64,000 nt of DNA from Rhynchospora pubera (taxonomy: Eukaryota; Streptophyta; Magnoliopsida; Poales; Cyperaceae): positions 39,381,685-39,445,684 of the forward strand of contig CM051461.1 in assembly GCA_028095005.1 (NCBI GenBank). Reading direction: 5' to 3'. The position numbers and the translations under genes were made by a program. Each line of letters opens with the position of its first letter. Position 1 is the stretch's first letter. A model generated the notes under the pieces. That model had not been told where the DNA came from, did no database searches, and saw only the letters and a list, made by a program, of their open reading frames with translations. Shown piece by piece: positions 12,028-26,495 of this stretch.

Positions 12028-13298
12028 TTAGTAGAATTCTATCTCGATCATATTTAATCTTTAGGTCAACGAGAAGTCTTGTAAATTTTGATTTTTTTTT
12101 TTTTTTTTTAGAACTGGTCTTACAACTTATAAGTATGTGCCATTTTAATTTTGTGACATAATTAACACTTCATTGACAAATATACCTTCTGGTATGGACC
12201 TAGCTTTGCAATTTTCTGCATTTTTTTGTATTTTTATGTGCAGTAATTGGTTTCTCCATAAAATTATCTATTGAAAAAAGAAGCTAAAAAGAGATTGTAT
12301 TAAATGTCCCAGAGAAGTGGTGGCCACTAAGACATTTACAAGCTCACAGAAGACATATTCTGCCCCCCCCCCCCCCCATTTCTCTAATCATCGACACATA
12401 GCTGGAACCATAATTTAAATTCAAAATGTAGTCAACTCAATTAATATCGCCTGACAAGCCTTTAAACAGCTACAGTTAGCTGGATAATGTAAAAGTTGGA
12501 TCCAACATACATGATTTGAATTTGGGATTTTGTTTGAATTTTGTTATTTCAAACTGCTTGCACGTTGCAGAAAGCTTTTTTTTTTAAATGTCTGGTGTTT
12601 GCTATGTATCATTTTTTTTACGAATTTCTGTTTTGTTGCTTGCTTAAATTAAGTATAAATAAATTGGCATGTATGGTATAGTTTCAATTGAACAAACAAA
12701 GTAGACAAAATGTGCATTTACAAATTATAACTCTCCCGAGGAAGTGAATTGAACATGCCTTTTCATCCCTTCTAAGGGCTTCTCGTTCTTCAATTCACTC
12801 TAACCAGATTCAGCTAACTTAATTTTCGCTTTCCAGGAGAATTTTTTTATTGTATGTAATTGTGATCATTTGCAAAGGCTCACAGATTTTAATCCGTGGT
12901 AATCAATGACAAATTAACTGAAGAAGTGTCATAGAATAGGAAAAGAACACACAATTAAATACCGTACAAAATCTACTTTCCTCAAGATCAATTACATAAA
13001 TTCATGATGCAATTAATAAAAACAACAAAATTAAGGGAGCTCTAGAAACCTAAGAATGGCTCAGGCTCCAAGACTCTATCAAAACCCTACCCCCGACACC
13101 GCCTCCACCACCACAGCATCACCATCTCAAGCTGGTTTTTTTCTTTTTTTTTATTTTCCATAATTTAAACTTCACAACATTAATCTTTTTTTTTTTTTTT
13201 TGGTCTTCTTTTGTTGTTTGGAGGAAAGGTTAGAGCCTACAAATATTGTTGCCTAAGAAAGTGAAAAAGGTAATTGAGAGAACGAATAAATTTGCAAA
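12028..13298. other. Intergenic, downstream of the hydrolase gene
   Basis: No gene was seen. It holds a C homopolymer of about 15-16 bases (12362-12377) and several poly-T tracts. The part nearest 13298 is probably 3' UTR of the reverse-strand hydrolase gene. Confidence 0.5.
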
Positions 13299-16200
13299 TT
13301 AGTGTATTTGCAATGCATCTTCAGAAGAAAGTCTTGAAATGAACGGGGAGAGAGCTGAAAGAAGTGCTTTCGGGCACTCTTCATGTGGTAAATGCCCACA
13401 ACCTGATATTGCAACGAGCCTCTGCAAAATAACACCATGTATTCGTTGTAAATATTGTAATGAAAATGCTATTCAACAAAACAACGCCAAGCTTTGCAAT
13501 TTACCCTAATAAATGAGAAAGTATGAAATATAACTTTTAAAGACTTTAACAGTCCACTTCTCTTGAGGGCTTTTTATTTATTTATTCTGAGTGGTGGAAA
13601 AGGGGGAAGGCGGGATGCATTTCCTCTGCAGAAGGATAGCGAATATCTTAAAGCCCAAACTTTATCACAATTCAGTATGACAAAACCTCAATCACAAAAA
13701 AGAAAAAATTGGAAACAAAAAGTCAGGAAGTAGAACATACAGAATTGGCAAATTTAGAGGCCATCGCTTGAGCAGATTTGAGGGAGACGAGCACATCCTC
13801 AGCACCTGCGACGACTAGGACAGGGAGATCATGGACAGATTTGAGAAGATCAGCCGCATGCTGAGGAGACAACACTGTTGCGAAGGACATCCGCCCAATC
13901 TCATGCAATGCTTCATCCCATCCCTCCACAAACAATGGCATCTAAAAGCAAACAAATATATTTAAAGGTTACAACCACTAAGTACATCACCGTGGGAAAA
14001 TGAGTCAAATGAAGCAATTTGAAGTAACGAGAATTGAATTTTCCTAGCTAGCAAATTTTGTAGTTCTAAACTATTATTCTCACCTCTCCCGCCATTTATA
14101 AGGGGTGCATGCAAAATAAACTACTCGTGCATTACTAACGAAGGTAACTACACAGAATTAATTGAAACAAAAACTGAAACCAAGCAGGAAGGTGACTATG
14201 GAGAATGAGAGAAATAATTGAGGAAAGTACTTGTACATTGCTAATCAAGTGAGGCACATTACCTTGTAAAGGCTCAAAATCTCAGTCGTAAGCTTGGTGG
14301 AATCGTACCATGCACGGCGATTAACAACTTGGGTGATCTCAGTGCGTAGCAAAGGACGCACCATGTGTTTCTTCCCAAGTGGCGTGTGCAATAAAATCCG
14401 TGCAAAACCTGGGACCACTTCCCTAGACAAGCTTGCGCTTATGAGAACCACTCCCTTCACTTCCACCTATTTTTTTTAAAAGAAAAAATATGAACAGAAA
14501 ACTTTATGAACTGTGTAATGATAAACCAGAATAATGTCTCGTAAACAAGCAAACTTCTTTTCTTCATACTGTTGTCATTAAATTTAACATAAAGGGAACC
14601 ATGTCAAAATCAATCACAAAAAAAGGACACAAGTCAAGTTCCAGTGTGTCACATAGCCAGGTGTTGATCTCTCAAGGCAACCACGACACAATTTTTTTAG
14701 CTCACTAACTGACGTATGGCAAATATAAGGCCAGAAGAGAAAACAGGAAAATACTTCTTTTTTGATAGAAGAGACCAAAAAAACTTCACCTCTGAAGAAT
14801 CAGGAGATGATTGTATTCTCTCAGTGGCCTTCAGGGCGAGAAGGCCCCCATCATCATGGCCCACAAAAACAACTGATGAAAACCCCATTTCCACACAGAA
14901 AGATATCAACAACTCAACCTACACAATGTCCCGGAATTTTTTAGTGCTGACAACTTTTCTTATCATCAACAGAAAACAACACTAATATGACTTGTTCCTA
15001 GTAGGCATTACAAAACATAAGATATCTGATACTAAAAAGAACCTCCTGTCTAAAACTAACAGCTTTTGGTTATTGTTTTTAACAACATAGTTTGACAGGT
15101 TTGTACTAGTCACATGCTCGCCTTCCAGGATCATACTGGTACAACTACCAAGCCTACCTCGTATGCTACAGCTACTGCACAATAATAATATAATAAACTA
15201 AAAAATGATAATTTGTATAAACCTGGGACTCAAGCTTGTATGGATTAGGAAGCCGTCTCTCCTCCCAGTCCTTGCGTCGGGGCCGAGATGTCAAGCCCCA
15301 TCCAGGCCTATCAAATGCTACAACTGTGGCTCCGACTTGTCTAGCAAGCACCCCACTGACATGGCGCCAAGAGAAGACCCCACCTCCAAACCCATGCACC
15401 AATACAACCCCAAACTTCTTATCCCCCTCCACCTTTCCCAAATTTGGTAACTCGTCAGGTACTGGTTCGGACAACAAAGGTGTGTACAACGAGGGGTCGG
15501 AATAGGCATCGTCAGAAACAGAGTGTGGGCACGACAAGGAAATGGAATGGGACGAAGGTGGAGAGGGGCGGCTAAGCTTGAAATGGATAGAGATACCTTT
15601 GATTGTAATAAATTGGCTGTCACTGTCAGCCAAACAGCTAATTGGCAAATCATTCTCGTCTCGTGCAAGTGCACTGCGCCTTCTAGCTTCATTGTCTGAT
15701 TTTGAGTAGAACTTTGTGCTAAAGGGGAGTGGGGAGCGTGGCACCTTTTTGCCAACCAAAGCCTAGAAAGAGAGGAACATGGTGTTTTTTTGGATTATTA
15801 GAACATTTTTCACAGGGTGGATGCATAACCCAAACTGAAAATGGATTCAGGTTTCAGGATACCAATAAGAATTATTTTTCTCTTAGGATTTGGTGCTTTA
15901 ATAAAATATCGAGGTTAAGAATAGTTGCTCCTTCAAAGGGGATGTTTTACACATTGAATGGATCTAGTTCCAATTTAATCCTCAAATTAGATATACTAGG
16001 CATGGAAAGTTGACTAGAAATTGCAGCATCTATATTGGAGCCAAAATGTAATACCCATTGTATAATAAGACCATATGTTTAGCATTGTCAATAAGTACAG
16101 CCCTTAAATCAATCAAAACTACCGAGAAAGAAAAATGATGCAGAATCATACCGCTTCTGGATCAGAGCGATGAAACAGGAGCTTCTTGCGGGCCCTGCAG

Positions 16201-18475
16201 CTGGTACGGTATGCAACCACAATGTGACCCAGTGCAAATACCAGAGAAGAAAGAAACAGAACCGGCATGCCCCAAGCCTTCCTCATGTGTACTCTGTGAC
16301 TTGGCAGGGAAGGTGGCGCCTGAGGCCCAATGTCTGACAAGGGGTAGGGGGCGTACAAGCATGCCTTGATGGAGAGAACCAAAACAGATATTAAAGCACA
16401 AAAGGTCACCGTGCCGAGATATGGCCCATGAGATAGGCCGGGCCCGTCACACAGGGTATAAACACCTACAGAATGAGTAGTTCTTGTTAGGAGAGGGATG
16501 AAGTATAACTTCTTTTGAAATGATAATATTACTGCTTTATTCAATGGGAATTTTGATGAAGTGAGCTTGTGAACTAAAACCAACAACAAGTTATCATGAA
16601 ACTTCTTTATTAGAGAAAGGAACCAATTAACACACAGAAATCCTTCAGCAAACTAGTATTTTTAAATTTGATGTCGGCTACAATTTCTTGAGCGAAAAAA
16701 CAATGCTATCCAAAAATTAAACTCACAATTAAAAAAAAATAAAAGGGTTCCAGTTATGCAAAATTGTGTCCCTTTGGTTTTGAGAAACAAATGGATAGAG
16801 TAGAAACACATGGTCCCATCCTGAATTTATGCTGTTGGAAGCTTGAGCCTCATAATTTAAGAAAGAAGGTCCTATTCTATAGGGACAAAAGTTGAAAATG
16901 GGAAAGAAAATAAACGAACTTTAATAAAGCTAAGAAAAATAATTATGCCCATTTTGTTCAATGAACCTCTAGCACAGTACAAAATCTAATACAATAAGGG
17001 GGCGTTTGTTTGCGTAGTAAGGAGTTGCATAACTTAAGGATGCCTAAGTGTTTATGTAGTGTTATGTAATAGATGTTTGGTTGTGTAGTAAGGATGACTA
17101 ACTTAATGCATGCATATATTCATATCAAAAGACTAAAATGCCCTTAAATTTGAATTAGTATTATGTATCATATGTTGTGATCTAATTATTGTTAATTATT
17201 AATTATTAATGATGATAATAAATCATTTTTACTATTATGAAATATTAATACTTATTTTTAATTAAATATTATAAATATTATTATTTATTTTATAATAAAA
17301 TTATTATTGATTAATTATCTTCAATTAATTATTATTAATAATTAATATTACTTGTTAAATATTTTTAATTATAATAATTAATCTTTGTTATTAATTATGA
17401 TTTTTTTAATAATTATTGTTACTTATTAAGTATTATTATTTATTAATTAATATTAATTAATTTTTAATTTTTAATTATTATAGAAATTAATTATAGATTA
17501 TTAAATATAATTATTAATTATTTCTAAGGGGTATTGTTGGAAAAAAAATTAAAGGGGACCAATGCATAACTTATGCAACCTATTTAGGTTGCATAAGTTA
17601 TGTACCCTTAAGGCATCTTATGTAAGAGGTGTTTGGTGACTTAAGGATACATAACTTAAGTTATGCACCCTTTAAGTCACAAACAAACGCCCCCTAAATA
17701 AGTATTTGAAGCAATTCTAAAGGACAAATGACGTATAATTTTGCAATTTTCAATTATTGAAACGGTAGCTACCCAGTTTCCAAATAGTAACTGAAACCAA
17801 TAAAAAATGGTTTCTAGACTCTTTATTGTATTTGAAATTTAAATGCGACAATAAATGTTGGAGTATTTTATTTATTTAAAAACCAAACCTAATTCAAGTT
17901 ACCTTTTTGAACAGGAAAACATGATACATTTCAACATGCACAAAGAAATTAATAATAAATCGAGATAAAACAAAAATAATCAAATTCAGACCTAGACACC
18001 TTTTCCAATTAAATTAAATTAAAACAAATGGAGAAACCGAAGATCTCGTCACTCGTCTTTAGCAACAAATTCAAAAAACAAAATTTCATTTCAAATGAGC
18101 GCGACGAAGCACCAATAAACAGAAACGAAAACCCATTACAAAACAAAAATAAAAAATCAAAAGAGAAAAACGAAACTCACATGTAATAATGAGGGATCTA
18201 AGAATGGAAACGAGCGGAATGTCGAGAAGCGAGGTCCGAAACCCATACTCGCGCAAATGACCCCTGAGACCGGAGCTGCTGACGTGTCGGCCCGCGGACG
18301 CTGACGCTGACGTCAGCCTGGACGCGAGCGCGACGGACACGGCGATGTCTCCCAAGGCGACGAGCGCTGGCGCGGATGCGACGAGGAGAGATGCGACCAT
18401 CGTGAGCATGAAGAACAGCGTGCGAACGCATCTACGGAGCTTCTCCATCCCTCCCTTGTTCCCTCCCGTCGCCAT
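13299..18475 (-). CDS. Membrane-anchored alpha/beta hydrolase, Asp nucleophile
   Basis: Seven reverse-strand exons join in frame with GT-AG introns: 18475-18181, 16465-16152, 15762-15223, 14918-14790, 14466-14263, 13941-13741 and 13421-13299, giving 601 residues. Residues 1-203 carry about four hydrophobic spans and a DGPGLSHGPYLG block. The catalytic domain follows: oxyanion-loop HGFGGGVFSW (326-335), FDRPGWG strand and turn, nucleophile elbow GHDDGG (403-408, so Asp405), acid loop VAGAED (Asp543) and SGCGHLPHEECP (His571). An Asp at the elbow is as in haloalkane dehalogenases and epoxide hydrolases, rather than the Ser of esterases. The overall match is to the plant family of Arabidopsis At1g15490, At1g80280 and At3g10840 (from memory). 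The substrate is unknown. I chose MATGGNKGG as the start because related proteins begin near there; an in-frame upstream Met lies at 18589. Intron 1 (1.7 kb) holds a MITE. Confidence 0.93.
16998..17694. mobile_element. PIF/Harbinger-like MITE in hydrolase intron 1
   Basis: A 697-bp element starts GGGGGCGTTTGTTTGCG and ends CACAAACAAACGCCCC, with TAA on both sides (16995-16997 and 17695-17697). The subterminal parts AGTTGCATAACTTAAGGATG and its inverse are also shared. The core is almost pure A/T (TTATTAATTAAT-type). It lies inside intron 1 of the reverse-strand hydrolase gene. A sister copy is at 38002-38928. Confidence 0.9.
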
Positions 18476-18660
18476 CTCTCCGCATAGAAGAAGAAATTGA
18501 TACCGAATTTTATGGTAGTCAAATCCTCGTCGTCCTTTGCTGATCGGACGGCGATCGAGCCATCCCCCGGCGAGAGAAGAGAAGTTCAAAAGGGAGAAAA
18601 AGGAATTGAAGAGGGAAAGAAAGAAGGGGGCTTATTCCCTCTTTTATGAGGTGGTGGATT
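18476..18660 (-). promoter_or_regulatory. Presumed promoter/5' leader of the hydrolase gene
   Basis: Immediately upstream (reverse strand) of the chosen start there is a CT-rich leader with TCTTCTCTCGCC-type tracts, usual in plant 5' UTRs. An in-frame Met at 18589 means part of this could instead be coding. No TATA box was identified. Confidence 0.35.
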
Positions 18661-21600
18661 CCGTCGCTTATTATTATTATTTGTTGATTTGTTGATTAAT
18701 TATTAGTTATTAGTTAATTCAATTTCGTGATTATTTTTATTATTTGGAGTATCTGTTTGTATCTACGATGTGCGCAGCGTTTCTCACTCTCTGTACATTA
18801 GCTCAATTGAAGAATTATTATTTTTTATTTTTCTTACCTTTAAGCCCATGGAAATTGATAATTTGACAATCCCTTACCCTTCGTTTATTTGATTACTTTC
18901 TAATAAAACTAAGCATAATAAATTAATAAATATATGATTCCCTTTTTTAAAGGTAAAAACGTGCTCTGTATGTAGTTCTTAAATGGAAAATTTAACGAAA
19001 ATATTATTACTTTCATATAAAAGGTGAGGAGATATGTCGACTAAATTTGGTATTGAGAATATCTCGCTAATTCAAATGTAGCGGTGTTAGCCTTATTTGG
19101 ATAAAACCATACAATCTAAACATATATTTTCTAATTTTCTAATTACACATTTCACAACATTTCTAAATTAAAATATCATTATGGATCTCACGAGATTGGT
19201 ACTATTTCTCACCTTCTTTGTCAATTCCTCTTGTACTATTTTCACGCACTAACTAGGATTGCATTATTTAGTAGTAATTATTTCAAGATCCAAAAACACA
19301 CAAAAAAATATTAAAACATAGTTATAATGAATAATTATAATTAAATAAAAAATGTAGATATTGAAAATTTTAATCTATATACGGAAGTGTTTTAAATAAT
19401 TAATTTAGTAAAGTCATTAACTCATTATCAAAGAAAGATTTACCGATATGTAACTTTCTATAATTTATGTTCAAATCTCATATTATACTTTTTAAGTTTT
19501 ATGAAAAAAAAGTATCATAACGACATTTTAAGAAATGATATCGTTGTAAATATCTACATTTCAATAAATGATACCTCTGTAAATAAGTTTCCTCGCTTAA
19601 TAAACACACTAAATCCTTTATTTTCATTTATATAAATTTCCCCACTATCAACTCCTCCCATTTAGTAAATTCTAGAAATGTTGTATACTTAAAAAAGAAA
19701 AAACTATGAAGAAAAACCATCTTTATAAGGGTGGTTTGGGACATCAAAAACACTGTCACCCATTACACAAGACAAAATTTTGCCTACAGGTTTTAATGTC
19801 AAAAAAAAGAAGATAAAAATTTGAGGTGGATATAAAAATAAACAATTAAATGAACTTAATTGAAATTATTGAAACAAGTTACTTGAATAACGGACCAATT
19901 GTAATCGTTGCCATCTGTCGCGCCGGCAGCGTGGGCCGTTTTTGACACAAAATTACCATTAGGCCATTAGAGCTACTCGCCTACCACAGGCTACCACCAA
20001 TAAAACGGTCCCTACTCACTAGGCAAATGGTTGAATTTGAAGGATGATCTCTTTTCGACCTTCAGATATGGATTGAACGGACCAGATGGGGTCTGATCGT
20101 GACACCATGTTATTTCAGATACGGTGGGGTCGGAGGTAGCGGACACAAGGATCCGATTCCACTACAATAGTACGATGGGGCTTATGGATCATCATCCTCT
20201 GCGTGTTTTTTTTTAACACTCAACTGTGTGTCTTTTCATCTCGATTACCGATTTAATCTCGACGGATAAATTTTCACAGGCCGTACCGATTCAGTGGAGG
20301 ATCTGGTTTCGCCAGTCCCCCCCCCCCTAATAATCTGTTTTTTTAATTAATTTGTTAATTTTTACTTAATTAAATTGATAAAATTGGTCAATAGGTCTCC
20401 TCTAAGTCCAAAATATTTCAGCATATCTATCAAATGTCTTCTTCTTATTCTTTTTCCAAGTAATGCAAATATACTAGTATTGTCTTTGAGATAATATTTT
20501 CATGTTATTTTATCTCACCTTAAGTTTTTTCTTGATTCTTTTGGTTTTCAATTTTATGTAATTACGGGACATCCATCATTAATTGAACGGTCAGAAACCA
20601 AAGACGTGCACTGCGTGGACACGCAAAGGATTTCTTTCTGTGGCTCTGTAGGTTATGGTTTATTATTTTTTTTTATAACATACTACATAATTTGTAAGTG
20701 TGAATATTACATGGACTATATATGATATGATTCAAATACTAAATTTGTTTTTTATAGTTTTTATTTTTATTTAAGATAATATGTTTGAATATGTGAACTT
20801 CACAATAGTTACTTGTATGGGAAATTATTTTATAGACCATTTATAGCGATGCAATCCAACATATAATTTATATAATTTCTCTAGATACATAAAATGCATG
20901 CGCAAAAAAATTGACTGTAAATTTATAATAATAAAGTCTACAATTTGAATGTCAAATTGAAATTTTTATCCCCCTCCCCAAAATGCCCTATCGCACAAAA
21001 GGAAAAAAAAAAAGCAATATATGATTTATCTTATACATTGAAATTTCATTGATTTTTCTTGGCATACTAAACTTCATTAAAATTAACTCATCATAGAATA
21101 AAATATTGGTCAAATTACTAACATTAATTATCCCGGGCTTATCATTATTGTATCTTTGAATTTACACAACGGAACTATAAATAATTGCAGTACCTTCCTC
21201 AAAATAATTGTAGACTTGGGAGCATAATTTTTGAAACGGAATCCAGTGTGCGAACAGCGGTGCAAAAGTTATGGGGTCCCCGAAGCATGGCCTTGACAGC
21301 GGGGAATGATCCGTTAATGGGCCCCACTCAACAAATCAGACGGACGGCGCGATTCAATTAAACCAGATTGTTGGTTGCTCCCGGTGCATGGCATTGGCAC
21401 ATACTAATTTACAAACCTGTTAGAGGGGTCATTTAATGATAAGGAGAATTTTGAGGGCTGAAGAACAAATTTTCAGGCAGTTGGTTGACTGTACCATCAC
21501 GGATAGTTGTCTGATCTCTGGTTTCAGGTCTATCATTTAAGGAATGAACCGTAGCTGTGGATAAGAGTGTTGGTTACTTCTGGATCAGAACACCTGGTCC

Positions 21601-24600
21601 AGGCAGCTATTTGGGATATAACATGGGACGGCCTGAAACCTTGCGATCCCACATGAGGCCCGTTGGAGACTGACACGTGGACCACGGACTGGGTGGGAGA
21701 TGCTCCCGAGGCAACGGTCAAATAATATGAATTGTTTTGTGTTTGGATCCTTTCCAATGCCTAGTGCAAAAAATACATGCATTTAATGTACGTATATTTT
21801 GACATATTATTTACAAATTATTATTTCAGTGTAAAATAAGTATGTTAACAATAAGTTATTTTACAGTAATTAAACATGAGTTATAATTTTGAAATTCGAT
21901 AAATAAATTATTGTTCATAAGATATATTACATTTTACCTTTATCCATATATTACGACCCAATCACGCTCGAACTATATGAAATACAACAAATTTATAAAG
22001 CTATCTGCATGTCCACGATTTTTTTTCCTATAATAATATTTAATTGACTTGGGAAAGCATTGTTGTCTAGTTGTCAATATAAATTATTGTTACTAAAATT
22101 CCATACATACAATACGAGGAGTTTATTTAAAACTTAAATATCAAAATAACATTGTATTTTATAAATAGTTGGATGAGATTTCGTGCATACAGGAGGTGGA
22201 GGGGATGCTTGTACCGGAAAGTGGGAAAGGCTGAAAGGGCGGTGGCCAGTGGCCGGTAGAGTCACGCGCTGTAACTGTAAGAGTAAAAAAAGCTGGTACA
22301 CAAAAAGCAACAAAAGCTACTGGTCCTAACCTGGTTCTACAAAGCTGCCTCTAATATAAAAAGTTGCTTTTTAGCTGTGAATAATTAATTGTGTAGAAGA
22401 CTATATAGGCAAGTATTTGACATTTGTTTAATGAAAGTTACAATTGAGGGAAATGCTGGAAATTGATTTATTAATGTTTTCATAAACAAGTATGTTGCTA
22501 CTATTAGAGTGTAGTTTCTAGTTTCGGCGGTATTGTTTCTTTTTAGGGTGTGTAAATGGACATGCATTATTTTGCAATATAAGTTAGGTGGGTGTCTAAG
22601 TTGTTGATCCTTTTTTTTTTTTTTTTTTTGCCCAATTATTTCATGTAAAAGTGACTATTGAAATTTGAATTTCAATTGTAACTTTATTATACTGAATTAT
22701 ACGGTGTCCTTGAAACAATGAATTGAGTTTGAATGGTCCCAAAAATTTGCATAAGGATTTAGTTACAAATTTTGCCGACTTCAAAATGACAATGCCTTTT
22801 TGTTTTGCCCTGTAGAATGGGATCATCAAGATAAAATTCACAAGGTACATTTTGATGCTCAGAGATTTGGGACCATTTGATGATTTCGATCTTTCAGTGC
22901 AGTTTTGTTCAGCCTATTAAACAATGGTCCATATCATATAATCAAATTAACTATATCATATTTGCCTACGGGTTTTTCTTAATAAAAAATAATAATAAAA
23001 GTAATATCATATCATATTTTATGTCTTGAGGATTTTGCTGTTAAGTTGTATAGCTCCAGGCAACAGAACTGCTGCTGATGTTTATCTGCAGTGCTGTTTG
23101 TTGGTGATCTGTAAATTTATGAATTTGGTTACTTTTGAACTGAAACATGTGAAACCTTTTACGCAGGCATTTTGAAAAAGTAACAATTGTAACATGTGAT
23201 CCTGATTTTTTTAAAAAAAAAACCAGCAATTTTGAATATATTATAATTCATATGTTCCTATTATACAAAAAAAAAAAAGTGAGCAAGTGAAACAGAATTT
23301 AATCACTTAGTTTAACTGCCAATGATTTTTCATTAATTAATTATTTTAATTTCCCAGGAAAGAACAAACCTTTTATGAAGAACCATGTGTTAGGTGTAAA
23401 ATATGTTAGGACCAAATCGCACCTACATGCGTTTATCAGAATCATTTTTGTACATGAACCTTTGTTTTTTGTCCTTTTCCATATTTAATTAATGCCAAAT
23501 TAAACTAATCCTTGGTAGGTTAGACTGATAAAATTTTGAATTCAAACTTTACATAGTTTCTGTGCTGTTCGCCTATTGTTACGGATTAAATCTTAAGACT
23601 GCTCAATTAAAAATGGTATCCGATAATCATTGTTAAGCAAATTCATGTGCTGTACCTAGACAAATTGGAAGTTGTAAATGACAAAGAAGCTCTATCACAT
23701 GGCCTACAAGAATTTAAAACTCACAGATTGACTATATATTTGAAAACAAAAACTGTATCATTAAAAATGATACAGAAATTCAGACCGGCGAATTTTATAA
23801 ATTATGCAAGATCAATGTCGACATTACTTATTGAAATTCATAAATTTTGAGCTACGATTTAAAAATTATTACCGTTATTTATAAAAGCACCAATTCAAAG
23901 CTGTAAAAGTTTTTCAGTGAAAGGTATAGACGTCAACTCCGAATGAAAGTCCAAGACTTTGATTTCAAATGAAAGAAATTTAAGTGTGCATTCATTTTTG
24001 TTTTAGAAAAAAATTTATATGCAATATTTATCAAATAAAAAAAAAGAAAAAATCCATTACAATTTGCATCATATCCAAATATAAATCTCTGTTAAATAAT
24101 TTCATTTGATATTAGACATTACGCAGAAAAATAATTTAATAAAGGAAATTTTATAAATATTACAAGCTTTTGATGCCACTAACTCATAATCTAACTTCTT
24201 ATTTATATTTCAATTTTTTTTTGCCAAATTCAAATGTTTTATTTCATTTAATTTCACTAAAATGCGCTACGTAATATATTATTATTTTTTCGAGTGTGTT
24301 TGGTTCTATATCAAATGCTTAAACAACGAGCACATCTAGTTAATTATAATAGATTAAAATTGATTCATATTTTAAATTTTAATCTAGAATAAAATATAAG
24401 TTTCATAAACTGATTCAAGAATAATACTAACGATGCACATTTTCGTCGTTCAAAACTAGAATGTCTCACCAACTAATTGGTAGCCACAACAATAGCAAAA
24501 TAATAATAATAATAATAAATGTGATTATAATGGAGTATTACAAATTAATATCTCGATTTTGTTACCTACCATTTAAAATTTACTTAATAGTATATATTTT

Positions 24601-26329
24601 ATAAACAGATATAGAACCCATAAATGAGAAATGGAGCAGTACGTTAGGAAATAGGAATTGACTCATGTCATGTGGGGCCAACACCACATGTTTCCCTGCA
24701 TCCTTCGTCTCCCGATCGATCTCTTGAAAAGACAACAAGGTACCTCTAATGGGACCACTGTTGCTTTTGCTTGTGCATATTTTGTCATGTCGATTTAAAA
24801 GCTAGCTTGAGCACAAAATGGAAACATAATTCTTGCTGCTACTCCAATGTCCTGCATCTGCATGGCTGTATAATTGTACTAGGTTGATTGATTTATTTTC
24901 CTTTTCTGAACAATTAATGAAAGGGGCCGAATTGTTTGGAAAGCAAGACATTGATTGACATATTATAAATACTTAAAAGAATTGTTTTTATTAATTTAAA
25001 ACCAGACTTACTTTGTACATTTTTTTTAGTTCATCAAAGTGATTTAAATTTTCAATGGTTTCAAATCCACGCATCTTAAATTTTTAATGCATCACTAAAT
25101 GGAGATCACTGTGACTAACAAATACAAATATAATATTAGACATATTAGTTATTATTACCTTAGAAAAACCTGCACCAGTTATGTCACAGACAGGTTCCTG
25201 TTCTTAACTGCCACACTTAGTACTTGAACTAAACAGATGCTCTTCTAAAACAATTAATTATCCCCAAATGCAACGAGATTTTTTGATTAATAAATAATTT
25301 CCGAGGAAAAAAGAAAGACGCTGCATCAGAGTATTGTCTGTCTATATATATATTTTTTAAAATTTTCCTCTCAGAAAGATAGTCGTCTCTCCTAGCTTCG
25401 GGATTTAGCGCAATGAATTGATCACACAAAGGTCAAGAGATTGGACTAGACAATGTCACAGCCTCACAGGTCAAGCCAATCCAACCATATTTATTTTAAC
25501 AAAAAGTGAAATCTGATTTTGGCCCGTGAACTGTTGCAATTCAATACTTCATTCAACAGGTGTTTCAATATTCTTTCTTCTACTCTCCTAAAAAAAATAT
25601 TATATTTGGATTTTATTCAAATTCGACACAATACCTTCACTACTGTTCCTGGCAACATGTGACATTGCAACATTAGCACCAGTCAAGTGTCATATTTGAA
25701 TAGTTAAGTGCCAAATTGCTAATAGAGAATTAACTTTAATTTGTTTGAATCGACTAATGTCATGGAGCAACTTCAACATGCAAATTTAATTGAAGTACAA
25801 TGATTTAAGGTTTAAAAATTGGCTGCCCATGTAGGGTGTGTTTGAATGGAGAGCTGAAATAACAAAAGAATATGTTATTATTATTTTTTCTTTTTTTTTT
25901 AAAAAAAGAAACAGTTTTAACTCATTATATGAGCGCAGAATAACGCTAATTTAGAATAGCGACTATTCCTCATCTATTCAAACATGCATATTGTCAAGAA
26001 ATAATTTTAAAGATTACATTAGTTCTGCGACAATGCTGGAGGGAAAACTCCAATGCGCACTGAATGAATGATATTTTATGGAAAAAAAATTTTCTGTTGA
26101 AGTCTGCGTCATCAAATTCTTCCAATGAAAGAAAAACACAAAGGTATAAACTAATATAGTATAATTATATAATATAAATAGATATGTACATAGTAATTGT
26201 GTGTCCATTATCAAATTGATATATGGAAATATCAATCAATCAAACAAATGGTCCTGGAGACCTGGATATATTCTGTTGAAGTACTCCAATTGTTTCTCCT
26301 GTTTTGGGTAAGTAATATTTTTAATTTAC
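18661..26329. other. Large intergenic region, no supported gene
   Basis: It is mostly AT-rich with scattered poly-A/T tracts. Three more GC-balanced islands stand out: about 19890-20330; 21230-21770, which includes a perfect G-box ACACGTGG (21673-21680); and 22190-22300. They look like conserved regulatory DNA or old repeat remnants rather than exons. A possible short MITE (about 25834-25990, ends GTGTGTTTGAATGGA and CTATTCAAACATGCA) is weak. No splice-consistent coding chain was found on either strand. Confidence 0.5.
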
Positions 26330-26495
26330 CACTAATTCCAAGATAAATTTCTTCCCTGTATCGAGAATCTTTCACTAGGGAATCGAACAAGAAATATAGG
26401 AAAAATAAGCAAATTGCACATAACAATGCGGGTCTACTTTCAATGCCTCTTTCCAGAGATTGAGATCTCCTGAATCCAGCATTTATTCCTGACAT
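26330..26495 (-). pseudogene. Orphan first-exon-like ORF, type II membrane anchor
   Basis: A reverse-strand ATG at 26495 opens MSGINAGFRRSQSLERG. This is followed by a single hydrophobic stretch, PALLCAICLFFLYFLFDSLV, and then KDSRYREEIYLGIS, reaching a GT donor at 26329-26328 (AGTG/GTAAAT). A short basic N-terminus, one membrane span and a hydrophilic stem are typical of Golgi type II enzymes. No following exon was found between 26.3 and 18.7 kb on this strand. It may be a relic exon or chance. I do not recognise the family. Confidence 0.3.
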
